A stretch of 64,000 bases of DNA from Sepioteuthis lessoniana (taxonomy: Eukaryota > Mollusca > Cephalopoda > Myopsida > Loliginidae). Below, piece by piece: positions 44,971 to 56,609 of the stretch. The stretch's first letter is position 1. Each line of letters starts with the position of its first letter. The stretch spans positions 63,440,687 to 63,504,686 of the forward strand of contig OY757924.1 in NCBI GenBank assembly GCA_963585895.1, read 5' to 3'. The position numbers and the translations under genes were made by a program. Under the pieces are notes generated by a model. The model worked only from the letters and a program-made list of their open reading frames with translations. It was not told the DNA's origin and ran no database searches.

Positions 44971-46084
44971 TGTTCAAGCCATTGTGTTAGAGAAATAGCG
45001 ATGTCTTAAGTGAACTGAGCCTATAAAAGCTTATTATTAGTTTTTGTATACATTTTCTTTTATAGCTATGTACGTGTCTTTTTAAATAGTTTCCCGTTAT
45101 TTTATTGTGATTTTTGCCGCTTCCTTCTTTGAAAATATACTAATATATATTCCGATTCCGTATTTTTCATGTCCCTTCACGTCTTTCAACGATATCACGT
45201 TTCCTTTTGGCCCGTCAACCGTTGAATTTATATAAAATTTGCATTGTTTTGGACTCTTCTTTTGCGTTCTTCTTCGCTCATCTTATTTTCTTAACTTTTT
45301 TTACTATATTTCTCACATTTATATTTTTATATGTCAGTTTCTGTCTTTCATTTATTTTATAGCCCACTCATTTGTAATCTTTTAAGCTCTACACGGGCGT
45401 CTCCTGATAGGTTTCCTCAATAAAATGTGGAAAAGAGAATGATATATTCTAGATAATTCTCACTGGAAATTCTACTACTCAACTGGAATTCCACTGGGGA
45501 ATAAAATCCAACACTGTCTATCGTGATCCTTTGAACTATAGTATCGAAAACATTTTTCGAACTCGAAACTACCTTGCCTCTGGAAGGAGGTCTGGTACAG
45601 GACGGGAATGAGAACACTAAGGTACAAATAACCTGTTGTAGGGGAGAGAGTAAATGATTTGTCTAACACAACCCAACGTGTGTATTAACCTAGCTCAACT
45701 TCGTCTATGATGCAACACAAGGTTAATTTATATAAGGCTAAGTAAATCTGGTTTGAATTCAGAATAGCTCTTCTCCTTGACTTGTGGACGTTCCAAGGCA
45801 AATTAACTTTGTTCTTCTCTTTGTCTATAACTGCAAAAAGAAGATAAGAATAGAATAGGCAGGTTTATTTAGCTTTTGTAATATTACCAGCTTAGCAGAA
45901 CCAAAAGTGAATTCAACTGAGATGAACTCAATTCATCATTTTTAACTTCGAGATACATTACACATTCAGCGAAAAGATTGAGTAAATACATTATCGATGG
46001 CAATGAAAGGACTCTCCAAATTGCCCAAAGATCTACGACTGAAGACTCACCACCACATGGTTTAATATGATATACCGAAGAACC
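44970..46084. other. No recognisable feature
   Basis: T-rich to about 45420, then mixed. A possible very old SINE-B complement near 45750-45785 is too weak to call. Confidence 0.45.
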
Positions 46085-46290
46085 GTTAGGACGATCCTAC
46101 ACCTCTAAAGAGATGCAGTCAGCATATTCTACAGCCCCAGCCGACTAGGCTACTCGTTGGGGCAGTGTTACCCCCTCAGCAGGGATTCGTTCAGCGTATT
46201 CTACAGCCTCAGCCGAATGGGTCACTCTTTGGGGCGGTGTTACTCTTCTGTAGAGATTAAGTCGTTGTATTCTACAGTCTCAAATTGATT
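46085..46290 (-). repeat. Family-D 5' blocks in tandem, reverse orientation
   Basis: Complement of the D 5' block (GTATTCTACAG...) occurs three times at about 65-70-bp spacing: near 46131, 46198 and 46267. Only the 5' block is amplified. Confidence 0.75.
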
Positions 46291-46429
46291 GTTTTCAGAG
46301 TGAATTCATAAATCACATGACGAGCTATAACGATTGCATTTTTTTTAAATAAATGTTCAACAAATAAAACTATTTACTAAACAAAGCTCGGATATAAGAC
46401 TTGGGGGTGACCGTAGTGTAATTGTCATT

Positions 46430-46535
46430 TAAAACAATTCAGTTTAGCATAAATACACTGTTTAAATGCGCTCTGTCGGCTGCAGCTGTAGAATACGCCG
46501 ATTGCACCTCTGCTGAGGAGTAAGACCCACCAGTG
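46430..46535 (+). repeat. Family-D chimera
   Basis: A core unit in reverse (AACAATTCAGTTTAGCATAA) is joined to a forward 5' block (CTGTAGAATACGCCGATTGC). Confidence 0.75.
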
Positions 46536-47034
46536 AATCCACCTGTTGGCCTTGGGTAGAAACCCGTAAGGTGCTTGGACGGGATCCTGGTGGTTGAGCA
46601 GTCATTGATCCAGTGACAGTGGTCAATGGCTTGCAACACACCACTTAGGTCCTTACTTGGTCTGACCGGCGGTCGGATAGGCCCGATCCGATCAATCGGC
46701 TGGTCCCGCCATGCGCTAGCACACACATCTCCCGAAAGTATTATCCAGTGTGCTCTTGGGGAATAATGCCGAACCCTTTATCATGTAGGTGTTAGAAGGC
46801 AGGGGCTGATGGTCTGTTGTGTTAAGAGAAAAATACTTTTTAACCCTGTTAGATTGAGTTATAAAAAAAACAAATTGGAAGAGGTTCGAAATCTTGCTCT
46901 TAATTCGAGTATACTGGTATGGTATCCCTGTTTCAGCCAAGTGGAATAGGTTTCCCCCTTTGTTTATTCCCTTCTCAAGTTGGAAACTGTGGTGTGTAGA
47001 TTAGCATAGGACCAGTGAAAAATATATAACACAC

Positions 47035-47850
47035 ATGGCTTCTTTCTCAAACAAATAATTCAAACATAATTTAAACGTACGCACCCTTCAGATAATGAAA
47101 TAGAAGCACGGAAATTCATAATCATTGAATCTAACACTGCTCCGAGTACTAATTTATTACGCTCGATAATTGAAAGAATAATATAAAAAAACATGACACT
47201 AATTTCTGCAAAAAAATTTAACAATGAAACTCTGCTTGTTGAGGGGGGAAAGAGTAAAGAGGCTTATTTTCTACTGAAAATGACAGTTTCACAATATTAG
47301 TTTCAAAACTTACCCTCACAAATCCCTGAACGTAAATAAGGGGATTGTGAGAAGTAAAGAACTCTTATTCTGCACCATCTAAGAAATAAAAAGAGAGCTA
47401 AAAAACTTGAAGTGTGACTGAAGTTAAAACTGTATCGAATAAAAAAAGGGGAAAAAAGAGACAAATACATGTATATTGCATTTTAACCCTCTCCCCCAAA
47501 AATACCCGAAAAGTTAAAAGTTGGCTATACAATACAGATGGTCAGGCAATACACACCCAACCCACTGCGATGTTACAAATGCAAAAAATATGGCCACCAT
47601 GAGAAGAATTGTAGAGAGTGTGATGTGTGCAGGAAATGTGCACAAAAAAATCTTGACCACCACATTAATGACTGTCAATTCCCACGTAAATGTGCCAAAT
47701 ATGGCAGCGATCATCCGGTGTACGTAAGATCTTGTGAGAGTTGGGGGCAAGAGAAGGAAGTATTAACAGTAAAACACCAGAATAATATTCCTTACTTTGA
47801 AGCCCGTAAAGATCACTACCTATTCCCAAGAAGTTCAGCGTAACATATCT
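47035..47850 (+). pseudogene. I-like LINE ORF1 (nucleic-acid-binding, zinc knuckles)
   Basis: Gag-like protein that binds the element RNA. Candidate start ATG at 47035; reading changes frame several times upstream. From 47538 one frame is open for 101 codons: RQYTPNPLRCYKCKKYGHH, then C-x2-C/H clusters (CRECDVCRKC, HHINDC, CAKYGSDHPVY) and SCESWGQEKEVLTVKHQNN, the conserved end of this ORF1 type. One knuckle has lost a cysteine (CAKYG where C-x2-C is expected). Stops and frameshifts upstream make it nonfunctional. Confidence 0.88.
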
Positions 47851-48403
47851 CCTTACAACAAGTATGAGACGATTGTTAAAACTTTAATCCAATTGGAGCT
47901 GGACGATTGAGAAAGCTTCTTCAATAAAATCAACGCCTCGCTTGATACCACCAGAGCTGCAGATACACCAACTACATCAGTGGATGTTAGAGAAAACAAA
48001 GGGGAATTTTCCGCCCAAATACAGACCCGATTGGGAAAAACCTATACTGAGGATAAAAATCAATAACACCAACCGCACAACCAATAAAACACCCTGTAAC
48101 GAAATCTCCCTCTAAAATTAGATCAAGAGATAAAAGATCCCCAATACGACGCCCCACTTCAACAAACTCCTCTTCGAATAAAATAAATAAAACAACTAAA
48201 GACAAACAAAACCCTACACCAAAACTAAAAATACAAGAAAAAGAAAATACAGAAACTATGAATAAATTCAGAATACTAGAAAAGATGGAAACAGGGCAGT
48301 TCCCCATTAACTCAATTAAAATCCAAACGCATAAACAAACGACCCGAGCAAAGGACTAATAATAAATAACTCTGTGGAACTGTCCGGATTAAATGCAATA
48401 AAA

Positions 48404-51400
48404 AATGTCTAATAAAATATTACTAAGGAACTGTAGAGGAATTAGAGCTAATAACGGATAACTCCTACTACTCCTAAATAGATATAACCCTAATGTAGTA
48501 GGCCTTTAAGAAACATTCTCCTAATACCCATACAAAGATGGACACATAACTTCTGGAGGAGTCTCTATCCGCGTTGGGAAGGACATAGCCCAACAGCAAA
48601 TCAACATCGACTGAACTCCCCGCTGGAAAACAAAAAAGGCTGATTGGCAACAATATGAACACCTTACGTAAAAGAAGACTGGTTCAAGACCCAAATAATA
48701 TCGTTCTAATATAACATTTCACTGAAATATTAATTGCAGTAGCACATGAAACTATAGCAAAAACCACCCCCGAAAACAAACGCAATACACCCTGATTTAA
48801 TAATGAGTGCAAAATAGCAATGAGACTACAAAATGCTGCCCTTCGCAAAATCAAAAAATAACCCTTAACAAGCAATCTAAACTCCGTTAAATTGCTCAGT
48901 GAAAAGTCAAGGAAAACCATTAAAGAAACTAAAGAGATCAGTTGGCAAAATCATATAAATAAACTAGATTCCTCCACTAAAACAAACACTGTCAGGAAAA
49001 TGATCCGCAAATTTTTTGGCAAAAACCAGTCCACTCTACTCAAAAAGCTCATTAAAAATAATACCCAAGTCACCAGTATAAAAGATATTGGCAGCGCACT
49101 AGATGAAACCTCAGTAAATTCCTCATCCACAAACTCCAACACAGAATTTCACAAATGCAAAGACAAGAAAGAAAAATAAATCTTATGTTAATTCGAGCAA
49201 CACTGAAAGCAACCACGAACTCTTTTCATTATCAGAACTAATGGAAGCCATCTAAAAATCCCACAATCCTGCCATTGGCCCAGATACAATTCACTATTAA
49301 TTTATAAGACAATTACCTTTAAAATACTTAGAATATCTACTTACAGCATTAAATAACATTTGGAAAAATAGCAAACTACCAGAATCACGAAAACTAGCAA
49401 CCATCATCGCAATACCTAAACCAAGAAAGAATAATCTTTACGCATCAAACTGTCGCTCAATAGCTTTTAGAAGCTGTCTGTGTAAGACCATGGAATGAAT
49501 GGTCAATGCAAGACTATTTGCTTTATTGAATCCAATGATATTTTTACCAACTTCCAATGCGGCTTTAGGAGCCGAAGATCAACAATGGATCATGTGGTCA
49601 GATTAGAAACCTCCATACGAGAGGCAATTATGCAAAAGCAACATCTCGTAGCAATATTCTGTGACATAGACAAGGCATACGGGACTACTTGGAGGTTTGG
49701 TATCATGAGTGACCTTCACAACTTAGGATTGAAAGGCAGACTTCCAACCTTTATCAAAGCTTTACATTCGAACAGGAAATTCCGAGTCCGTATTGGTTCA
49801 ACACTATCAAACATTCAAAATGAAGAAAAGGGAAACCCTCAGGAGAGTATAATATCTCTAGTTCTCTTCAATATAAAAATCAATAGCATCACCAATTGCC
49901 TGAATCCTTTAGTTGATAAGATATTTTTTCGTTGAATACCAAATATATACGTACAACAGAACATCAACTAAATAAGCAAATGGGCAATGATAAACGGCTT
50001 TAAAATTTCTAAAACAAAATCTCAGTACGTGCAGAAAAAAGGATCTCAAGCCATATAGTAATACAGAAAAACGATAAAGCGTATTCATTAGCTAAAAAAT
50101 GCATAGCAACCCTACATCAAATTCCAGTCGTACAAATTCCACGGCGTTAATTTTGATAAAAACCTCTCTTTCATTCCACACATTCAATATTTTAACAAAA
50201 GGGATGTAGCAAGATATTAAAAGTCCTTCGTGTAATAGCCCACAAAAACTGGGGTGCAGGTCAGCACATCTTGCTGAAATCATATAGAATCTAAACCCGC
50301 TCAAAAATTGGCTACGGATGTTTCAAAAATGAACCAGCCAGAAAATCGCACCTCAAATTATTACAGACAGGCCACCATAAGAGATTAAACTTGTCTTAGG
50401 GTATTTTACAACAACGCCAGTGGAGAGCCTTTAAAACTTAGATTCTCAAAATAAGGTAAACAATACTACAATAAACTGAAATCACTACCATCCAATCCGG
50501 CTTATAACATCACTTTCAATACCAAAGACTAAAACCTTTTTAAGCGGAGAGAGTAGACCATAAAATCATTCGGTCTTCGCAGGAAACACATACTAGAAGA
50601 CGCAGATATTTCACTCTAAGAGTAACCAAACAGCATTCAGGAGAGATAACCCAACCTCTTACATGTTTTCACGGATAGTTCCAAAAGAAAAAGTGGAATT
50701 GGATGTAGAGCATTTCTCCAAGAAAACCTTGAAAAAATGCCACTCAAATGAGACCTCCCAAAATCTATTCAATAAATTTGACACTAAAACTTGTTTCAAC
50801 AACCAACCAGAAAAAGGTTTATCATTCAATTAGACTCCATATCTCTTCTACAATCTCTTAAACCTACAAAACTTGTCAATCCATTTATTGTCAAGCTTCT
50901 AAAAAAACTATGAACCAGAGAAAAAAGGAACCCAAGCCATATAGGAATCCAGGGAAACGATAAAGTGTATTCATTAGCTAAAGTTACTCTCAATATGATG
51001 GTAGAAAAAAAATCAAAATACCATATAGAGAACTCAAACCGAAAATAATTACAAATAATTGACGACAATTATGGGAGAAAATCACCCATAACAATCTCAT
51101 CCAAGTGCAAACCATTTTAAAAGAAACGAAGCTGGGTCCTAATAATACCATAAGAGAAGAAACCATTCTTGCCCAAATACACTTTGGACATACTAGATTA
51201 ACTCACTGCTTCATTCTAAAAGATGAGCCTGCTCCTAAATATCCATGTAGAAACCAGTACTCAATAAAACATAACTTGATTGAATGCATAAAAAAACTAA
51301 CCAACATTCGATGAAGGTTTTATTATGTTGACAATATGAACAAATTATCTAGAATTATCGACCCTAAGCTGATATTGAACTTTCTGAAAAGAACCGGCCT

Positions 51401-51415
51401 CCTATCAAAAGTGTA
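48404..51415 (+). pseudogene. I-like LINE ORF2 (endonuclease-RT-RNase H), decayed
   Basis: Remnants in order: endonuclease start (LRNCRGIRANN, about 48425) with most of the domain deleted; the linker around 48892-49179, still open (WQNHINKLDSSTKTNTVRKM); RT fingers (TIIAIPKPRKNN, about 49405); FQCGFRSRRSTMDHVVRLET and FCDIDKAYGTTWRFGIMSDL in an open stretch at 49495-49935; the region of the catalytic DD is lost after VDKIFFR. FDKNLSFIPHI is at about 50150. RNase H shows FTDSSKRKSGIGC (about 50670) and SHIGIQGNDKVYSLAK (about 50935), and a C-terminal CRNQYSIKH block is near 51245. Numerous stops. A 62-bp RNase H-like piece is misplaced at 50035-50096. Confidence 0.88.
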
Positions 51416-51582
51416 GACTGATATATTTTCCATAGTCGTAATCACTTAACTGAAGTACTGGTGTTAGCTCAAATAGCTCCAAGTATTACTGTGAGCAAAC
51501 AAGAGAGCTCTGGTTTGTCTAATAATTTTAAACTTCAAATTAAGCGCTTACAATACATATATATTTGATATATATGCATTTA

Positions 51583-51645
51583 CAGGATTTGGCATGAAAT
51601 AACCCATAAAAGGTTGATATGCCATAAAACTCAACAAACCAAACA
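51583..51645 (+). repeat. Shared LINE/SINE 3' tail
   Basis: GGATTTGGCATGAAATAACC, then AAAAGGTTGATATGCCATAA and an A/C-rich end, about 170 bp after the ORF2 end. The same sequence ends SINE family A and family D throughout the window. Confidence 0.8.
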
Positions 51646-51694
51646 TAAATATTTCAATTTGACCTACAGGTAGTAACTTTAAAAGCGCTACCTT

Positions 51695-51870
51695 TCCGGG
51701 CTAAAGTGGATCTAGAAACGATAGCAATAAAGGGATACGCCATATTCCTGGAACCTCATCACCAGATTGTTTAGTGTCATCATAGGACACTCGTTGGGGA
51801 TTCTTACCCATCTATTGAGATTGAGTCGGTGTATTCTGCAATCCCACCTGATTGGGACATATTTTTTCAG
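51695..51870 (-). repeat. Family-D 5' part, reverse orientation
   Basis: Complement of the D 5' block and CATTGCCATCGC region (ACCTCATCACCAGATTGTTT, GTCGGTGTATTCTGCAATCC). Confidence 0.8.
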
Positions 51871-53079
51871 CAAGTAATTCTTTACACAACATAACACAAA
51901 GAAACGATCGAGAAATATTAAGAATAAAACATTAAAGATCGTAAAAAAGAAACTTTGGTAGTTTTAAAACAAGCTTTTCTGCGTAATAATATATAATAAC
52001 CATGATGACTGATTGGTTACTCTATTTATAATTAAAACGGTGTTAGATATATATAATCAAAATGAATATTTCCTGTGGATTTCTGTCGACTCAGTTCACT
52101 TTATTTTGCCTTTCTTTCCTGTCCAGACAATACAAATTAGTTTGGCTCGTTATGCTTTGTAAAGATTATTTAAGTAGAACACGTGACTAGAAAATCAAGT
52201 CCGGCTTCTTGGTTTGCAGTGAATGTATGTGCGTAATAAAGTTTAAAAATTCATGTCGGACTTAATCATTTTTCCCATGAGACTGTCATTATATAGTCAT
52301 CTGAAATACGCACACACACGCACACGGACCTCAAGATCACCGCTAGTAAAATTGATAGAAATAAGATGGCTGCTTCTGCAGTGTGGAAGTTTCAAAGAGA
52401 AATTCTATTGTCGATGTCAATGCCGTGGCTAGCGGGGAAGTAGGTGGAGCAGACGCCCCCTTTTCATTCTTTAAGTATGGCGCCTTTTGACTATATTTAA
52501 TATTTTAGTTCACCAGTATGATAAATGTAGAAACACATTATTTTGTTATTGATTTTTAAAACGATTTTTTAACTTTATTCCCTGGTATAGGAAAACTTCC
52601 TGGATTTATAATAATATTGACCGACTACCAAGGGAGTTGTTGCGATATATACTCAGTACACGAGTACTGGATTGATCGTTTAGCTGTTGGAAGAATCAGT
52701 GATGCATTTTTTTCCAAACTGTTGTATTTTGTTTGATATTTTTATAATCCGGTTGTAGATGCTTGTCGCGGTCTTTATGGTTGGTTATCTAAACGCGAAG
52801 AATTTCATGTTCACTGGTAAAGCTAACTTCTAACAACATGTAATCCGCCCTGTATCTCGGAGTGCCATTCATTCCTGGGAAACACAGGCCTCATTGTTTT
52901 CCCAGTCGATTTGCAAGTCACTCTCCCACGCAATTAGACATAGATATGCCTTCTCGCTTTTTAGTGTGAGACATTTTGTAAACAAACGATTTCTTTCCAG
53001 ATTTTTCTTCCTCAAATGGCACCTGTCATAGCTGGGTCATTTTCAAGCCATAATGTTTTTTACTGCAAAAAAAAAAAAA
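51871..53079. other. No recognisable feature
   Basis: Nothing recognised on either strand. Confidence 0.5.
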
Positions 53080-53860
53080 TGACTGCATCTCTGCAGACGG
53101 GTAAGAGTCTCTCAAGGACTGACCTGATATAACCCGAAGCAATATGATGGTGAGGCTTCAGTAATGGTGCAGATTTGGGAAATCCTGATTACCCCTTCAT
53201 TGCAATAATTCCCTGGTTTACTCTGGCACCAGAGTGGTAGCAGCTGATAGGGTCTTCTCTATGGGTTAAATCGAACAGTTTGACGTTAAAACTGTAATTA
53301 AGCTAAACTGAATTGTTTAAAATAGAACTGTTTTACATTTAACTGTGTGTAAAAAAAAAATATGTAAATTAAGTTGTCGACCTTAGTCGAAAGTGACTCA
53401 AAGTGTCTTTTTTCAATAGCTACTACACTGAGGTGTAAGGAAGAGTGCTACTCCATTCCCTGGATTGCTCCACTTTACCTCTGATGATTGCTCCGCTTTA
53501 CCTCATAATGCTGAGTGTTAGGCAATGCAGCAGAAAGTACGTTTTTTTTTTTTTTTTGAGTCTTTGGTATGACTCAACCAGGGAATGAACTCCTGTCACC
53601 CAGACCATCGTATTTATTAAGACAAAGGGCCATCAAAACTGTACTTAAGCTAAAATTAATTGTTTTAAATAAAACTTTTTGTATACAACTGACTGATATT
53701 TAATTGAATTTTTAGTGATATAAAGCAGTACTTGAAACCAATTAACTTTGTTGACATGCTAAACTGAATTGTTTAAATTAGATTGTTGATATTAAATCTG
53801 TACTGACGATGAAGTAAATTGTTTAATTTTTTTTTTAAATTCAGAATGAATCATAAAAAA
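53080..53860 (+). repeat. Family-D repeat interrupted by SINE C
   Basis: ACTGCATCTCTGCAGACGGG and core units to about 53387; the core resumes at about 53625 and fades near 53860 without the usual tail. Confidence 0.82.
53388..53622 (-). mobile_element. SINE family C, reverse
   Basis: Complement of the family with an internal repeat of the CTCCACTTTACCTCTGATGA block and an expanded T run at 53540-53557. B-box complement is degraded (GGGAATGAACTCC). Confidence 0.82.
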
Positions 53861-54033
53861 ATACCGTTTATAAATATCGTATTGAAAAAAAATGAAAATA
53901 TTTTGAATTTGGTGGTGTTCTTAATTTGGTCGGTTGCCATAGCATGTTGGGTAGTCAAAACAAATTGCAAGGTTAAAACTTTGGAATAATCTGATTAATT
54001 TTAAACATTTTTATGGCACAGATCAAAATCTTT

Positions 54034-54034
54034 A

Positions 54035-54070
<36 letters not shown>

Positions 54071-54071
54071 T
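54034..54071. repeat. (TA)n(TG)n microsatellite
   Basis: TA tract then TG tract. The surrounding 53861-54629 holds nothing else I recognise. Confidence 0.9.
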
Positions 54072-54624
54072 TTCTTTGCATCTTCCTAACCTGCAAGATG
54101 TGATACAAGTTAATTTATAAAAGCGTAAATATGTTTCGGATTGAGTTTTCCTCCTCATAGATTGATTACCAAACCAAGGCTAAAAAGCACCATGCCTTAA
54201 TATTTCCTCATATCAGGGTAGAAAACAGATTCCCCGATGGCATTAGCATGAAATGAAAGGCATACCAATCTATTGAAGATTTTAAACTCGGATCAATAAT
54301 TCGATTTCCTGCAACATAAACTCCAGATATGTTTATCTGATGTATAATTACTCTAATGAATTGAATTTAGAAACTTTATTATACATTGAACAAGAAGAGA
54401 ACAAGTATCGATTAAAAAGGTTCAACATTTTTAACATTTTCATTTTGTCTTGAAATTGATATATCAACAGAAAATGAATTTTTAATGTTAAAAGCAAAAC
54501 TTAAAAAAATCATATCTATTACTTATTTTTTTTAAATGACAACACAAAACTCATAAAAGATGAGCATTGAAACTACTTAACATTTGTCAGGAAGAATTTA
54601 GTGTTTCAACGCCATTTCAGAGGG

Positions 54625-54629
<5 letters not shown>

Positions 54630-54678
<49 letters not shown>
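54630..54678. repeat. (TA)n microsatellite
   Basis: Uninterrupted TA tract. Confidence 0.95.
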
Positions 54679-54682
<4 letters not shown>

Positions 54683-54737
54683 AGTTGTCTAATTCATATC
54701 TTCCGGCTGATCTTTGACCATACAGAATCGTTACGGA

Positions 54738-54978
54738 GGGTGTCCTCGTGGTGTAATGGTTAAAGCGATTGACTGCAGAATCGTAGTACGCGAGTTCGTA
54801 CTCCAGTCGCACTATTACGTTCACTTTCGGGCAAATACCTTTGGGAAAGGTATGAATCCCACTATGCTCCCAGCTATGGGTTAAATAGTACCACCACTGT
54901 TCTTCTAGGTGAATAACTTTGGCATTAAATAACCTACATAGGTTGATATGGCATTAAACAAAGAAATCAACCAACCAA
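54738..54978 (+). mobile_element. SINE family A, full length, 14-bp target-site duplication
   Basis: GGGTGTCCTCGTGGTGTAAT head, B-box-like GAGTTCGTACTCC, body ACCTTTGGGAAAGGTATGAA and CCAGCTATGGGTTAAATAG, tail TTAAATAACCTACATAGGTT. Direct repeats at 54724-54737 and 54979-54992 match at 13 of 14 bases. Confidence 0.95.
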
Positions 54979-55014
54979 AGAATCGTTATGGACATATTTT
55001 AGCTAAACGCCCAA

Positions 55015-55545
55015 CATGTGCCTGTCCGTATGAAGGGTTTCATAAGAGAAGATCACTTATGTGTTCACCCTCACTTCTCCAGTATTGTCCCGCTTGTTTA
55101 ATTTAGATTGTTTTAGAGACGGGTGGTGGAGGCCGGACAGCTGCTGTTTTGTGGAATCTTCTTCCAGAATTTGTTCAATATGGCTCGTAAAATTCTTGCG
55201 GAATTGCCGTTAAGCATTTTCTCTGATCGACACACCAGCTGTTACGAAGAATTGCGTTTAATTTTATCGGATAGGTCTGACTTCCATATTACTGATAACT
55301 TATTGTTAGCTCTCTGTGCATTCGTTAGTTGCGTATTGATGTCATTATCCAAAGATGAAACTCTGCTTCCGAGGTGGGTAATACTTATCTACCAGTTTCA
55401 GAGAACCAGCTTTTAGAACGTAAATGCCACCCCTATGATAATAGCACATATAACCCTTTTTCTCTGCGTTTACCAGGAGATCTATGCCACCTGTTGCCTG
55501 TCCCAGACTATGATGTAGGTTAATTGGTATTGGCGGTTGCATTTC
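55015..55545 (-). pseudogene. RTE-like LINE fragment
   Basis: Complement of the LINE C-terminal half from the LISDVLLW-equivalent region to the NANKTEYMCY-equivalent (VNAEKKGYMCYYH, about 55430-55470). About 20% or more diverged by eye, with indels. Confidence 0.8.
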
Positions 55546-55555
55546 TCTGAAGCGC

Positions 55556-55745
55556 TATGTCATCGGGTTAGAGGGCATCCGTTATAGAGACCATCATCGG
55601 GAGCTTGCAAGTTCAATCCTGATATCGGGCGAGTAACAACACAGGGAAACTTAGCACTTAGAACTGGTTATAGTTAACGGAATAAGAAAAAGGGACCTCC
55701 GTGGATTAAATCAAGGACGTGGTTACAGAACACGTGTTTGCTACA
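55556..55745 (+). mobile_element. SINE family E, degenerate
   Basis: Head with B box AGTTCAATCCTGATA, then GGCGAGTAACAACACAGG and ACTGGTTATAGTTAACGGAA, parallel to the minus-strand copy at 18.6-18.9 kb. Confidence 0.7.
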
Positions 55746-55877
55746 GAGTTCGAAAAAACACCTGGGGAAGGCTGTAGCATATATTGGCCGAAACGTTGAA
55801 TATAACAATGAAGATCAAAACAGTCCATAAAACCTGATCGGTAAAATTATACATATATATATGCACACACACTTACA

Positions 55878-55944
<67 letters not shown>

Positions 55945-55960
55945 CTATCATACAATAACT
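55746..55960. repeat. GAAACGTT-motif region and (TA)n microsatellite
   Basis: GGCCGAAACGTTGAATATAA near 55786, then TA tracts (main one 55889-55942). TCATCAG follows at 55997-56003. Confidence 0.7.
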
Positions 55961-56317
55961 GATGTTTGTACAACAGCATTGCTTCAAACAAAGCCTTCAT
56001 CAGATGATGAATCTGTGTTCAGGCATGGTTTCGGGGCCGAAGCATCATTACCACTGGCCCAGAGCGCCCCAGCAGTATCTCAGTACACCACGAGTTTTTG
56101 TCACATTGTTGTCACTCAATGGGATTGCCATGTCTACGCTGATGCTGTTAGAGCGTTATCTTGGATCTTTTCCATGTGTCTTCTCCTGTCTGATGGAGAA
56201 TGTCCAAGATTAGTCAAAAAAAAACAGAGGTCGAGTTAGCAATGAAAGCTCTGCATCCGACTTCGATAGGAAATGCATTTGTTAACCAGCCACTTATGAC
56301 GCATTGTTCTCGCAGAT

Positions 56318-56319
<2 letters not shown>

Positions 56320-56368
<49 letters not shown>

Positions 56369-56427
56369 ACGAATATATGTATATAACAATTCATACTTAT
56401 ATATATTTATTTTTTGGTTTATACATT

Positions 56428-56488
<61 letters not shown>

Positions 56489-56581
56489 TTTATTCCTACA
56501 TACATTGATTATATATATATAGGTACATGTATATTTGTAGTTATATTCATTTTTTTTAAATTATATATATATATATATATA
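56320..56581. repeat. (TA)n microsatellite cluster
   Basis: Long TA tracts at about 56321-56365, 56432-56481 and 56561-56581, with short non-repetitive separators. Confidence 0.95.
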
Positions 56582-56609
56582 ATCCTCTGAGTTTCTGTAT
56601 ATATACTAT

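Larger units (their letters stand above)
46536..51645 (+). mobile_element. I-like LINE with ORF1, endonuclease, RT and RNase H remnants
   Basis: Decayed non-LTR element. Order: GC-richer leader (about 46536-47034), ORF1 with gag-like zinc knuckles, ORF2, 3' UTR, and the tail at 51583-51645. Presence of an RNase H domain with zinc-knuckle ORF1 fits the I supergroup. The 5' boundary is a guess. The leader could be a separate repeat. Confidence 0.75.

Noticed and set aside
46439-46726. 95-codon minus-strand frame in a GC-richer stretch
   Set aside because: A second overlapping frame is equally open. The sequence seems to be repeat or LINE leader and I recognise no domain.
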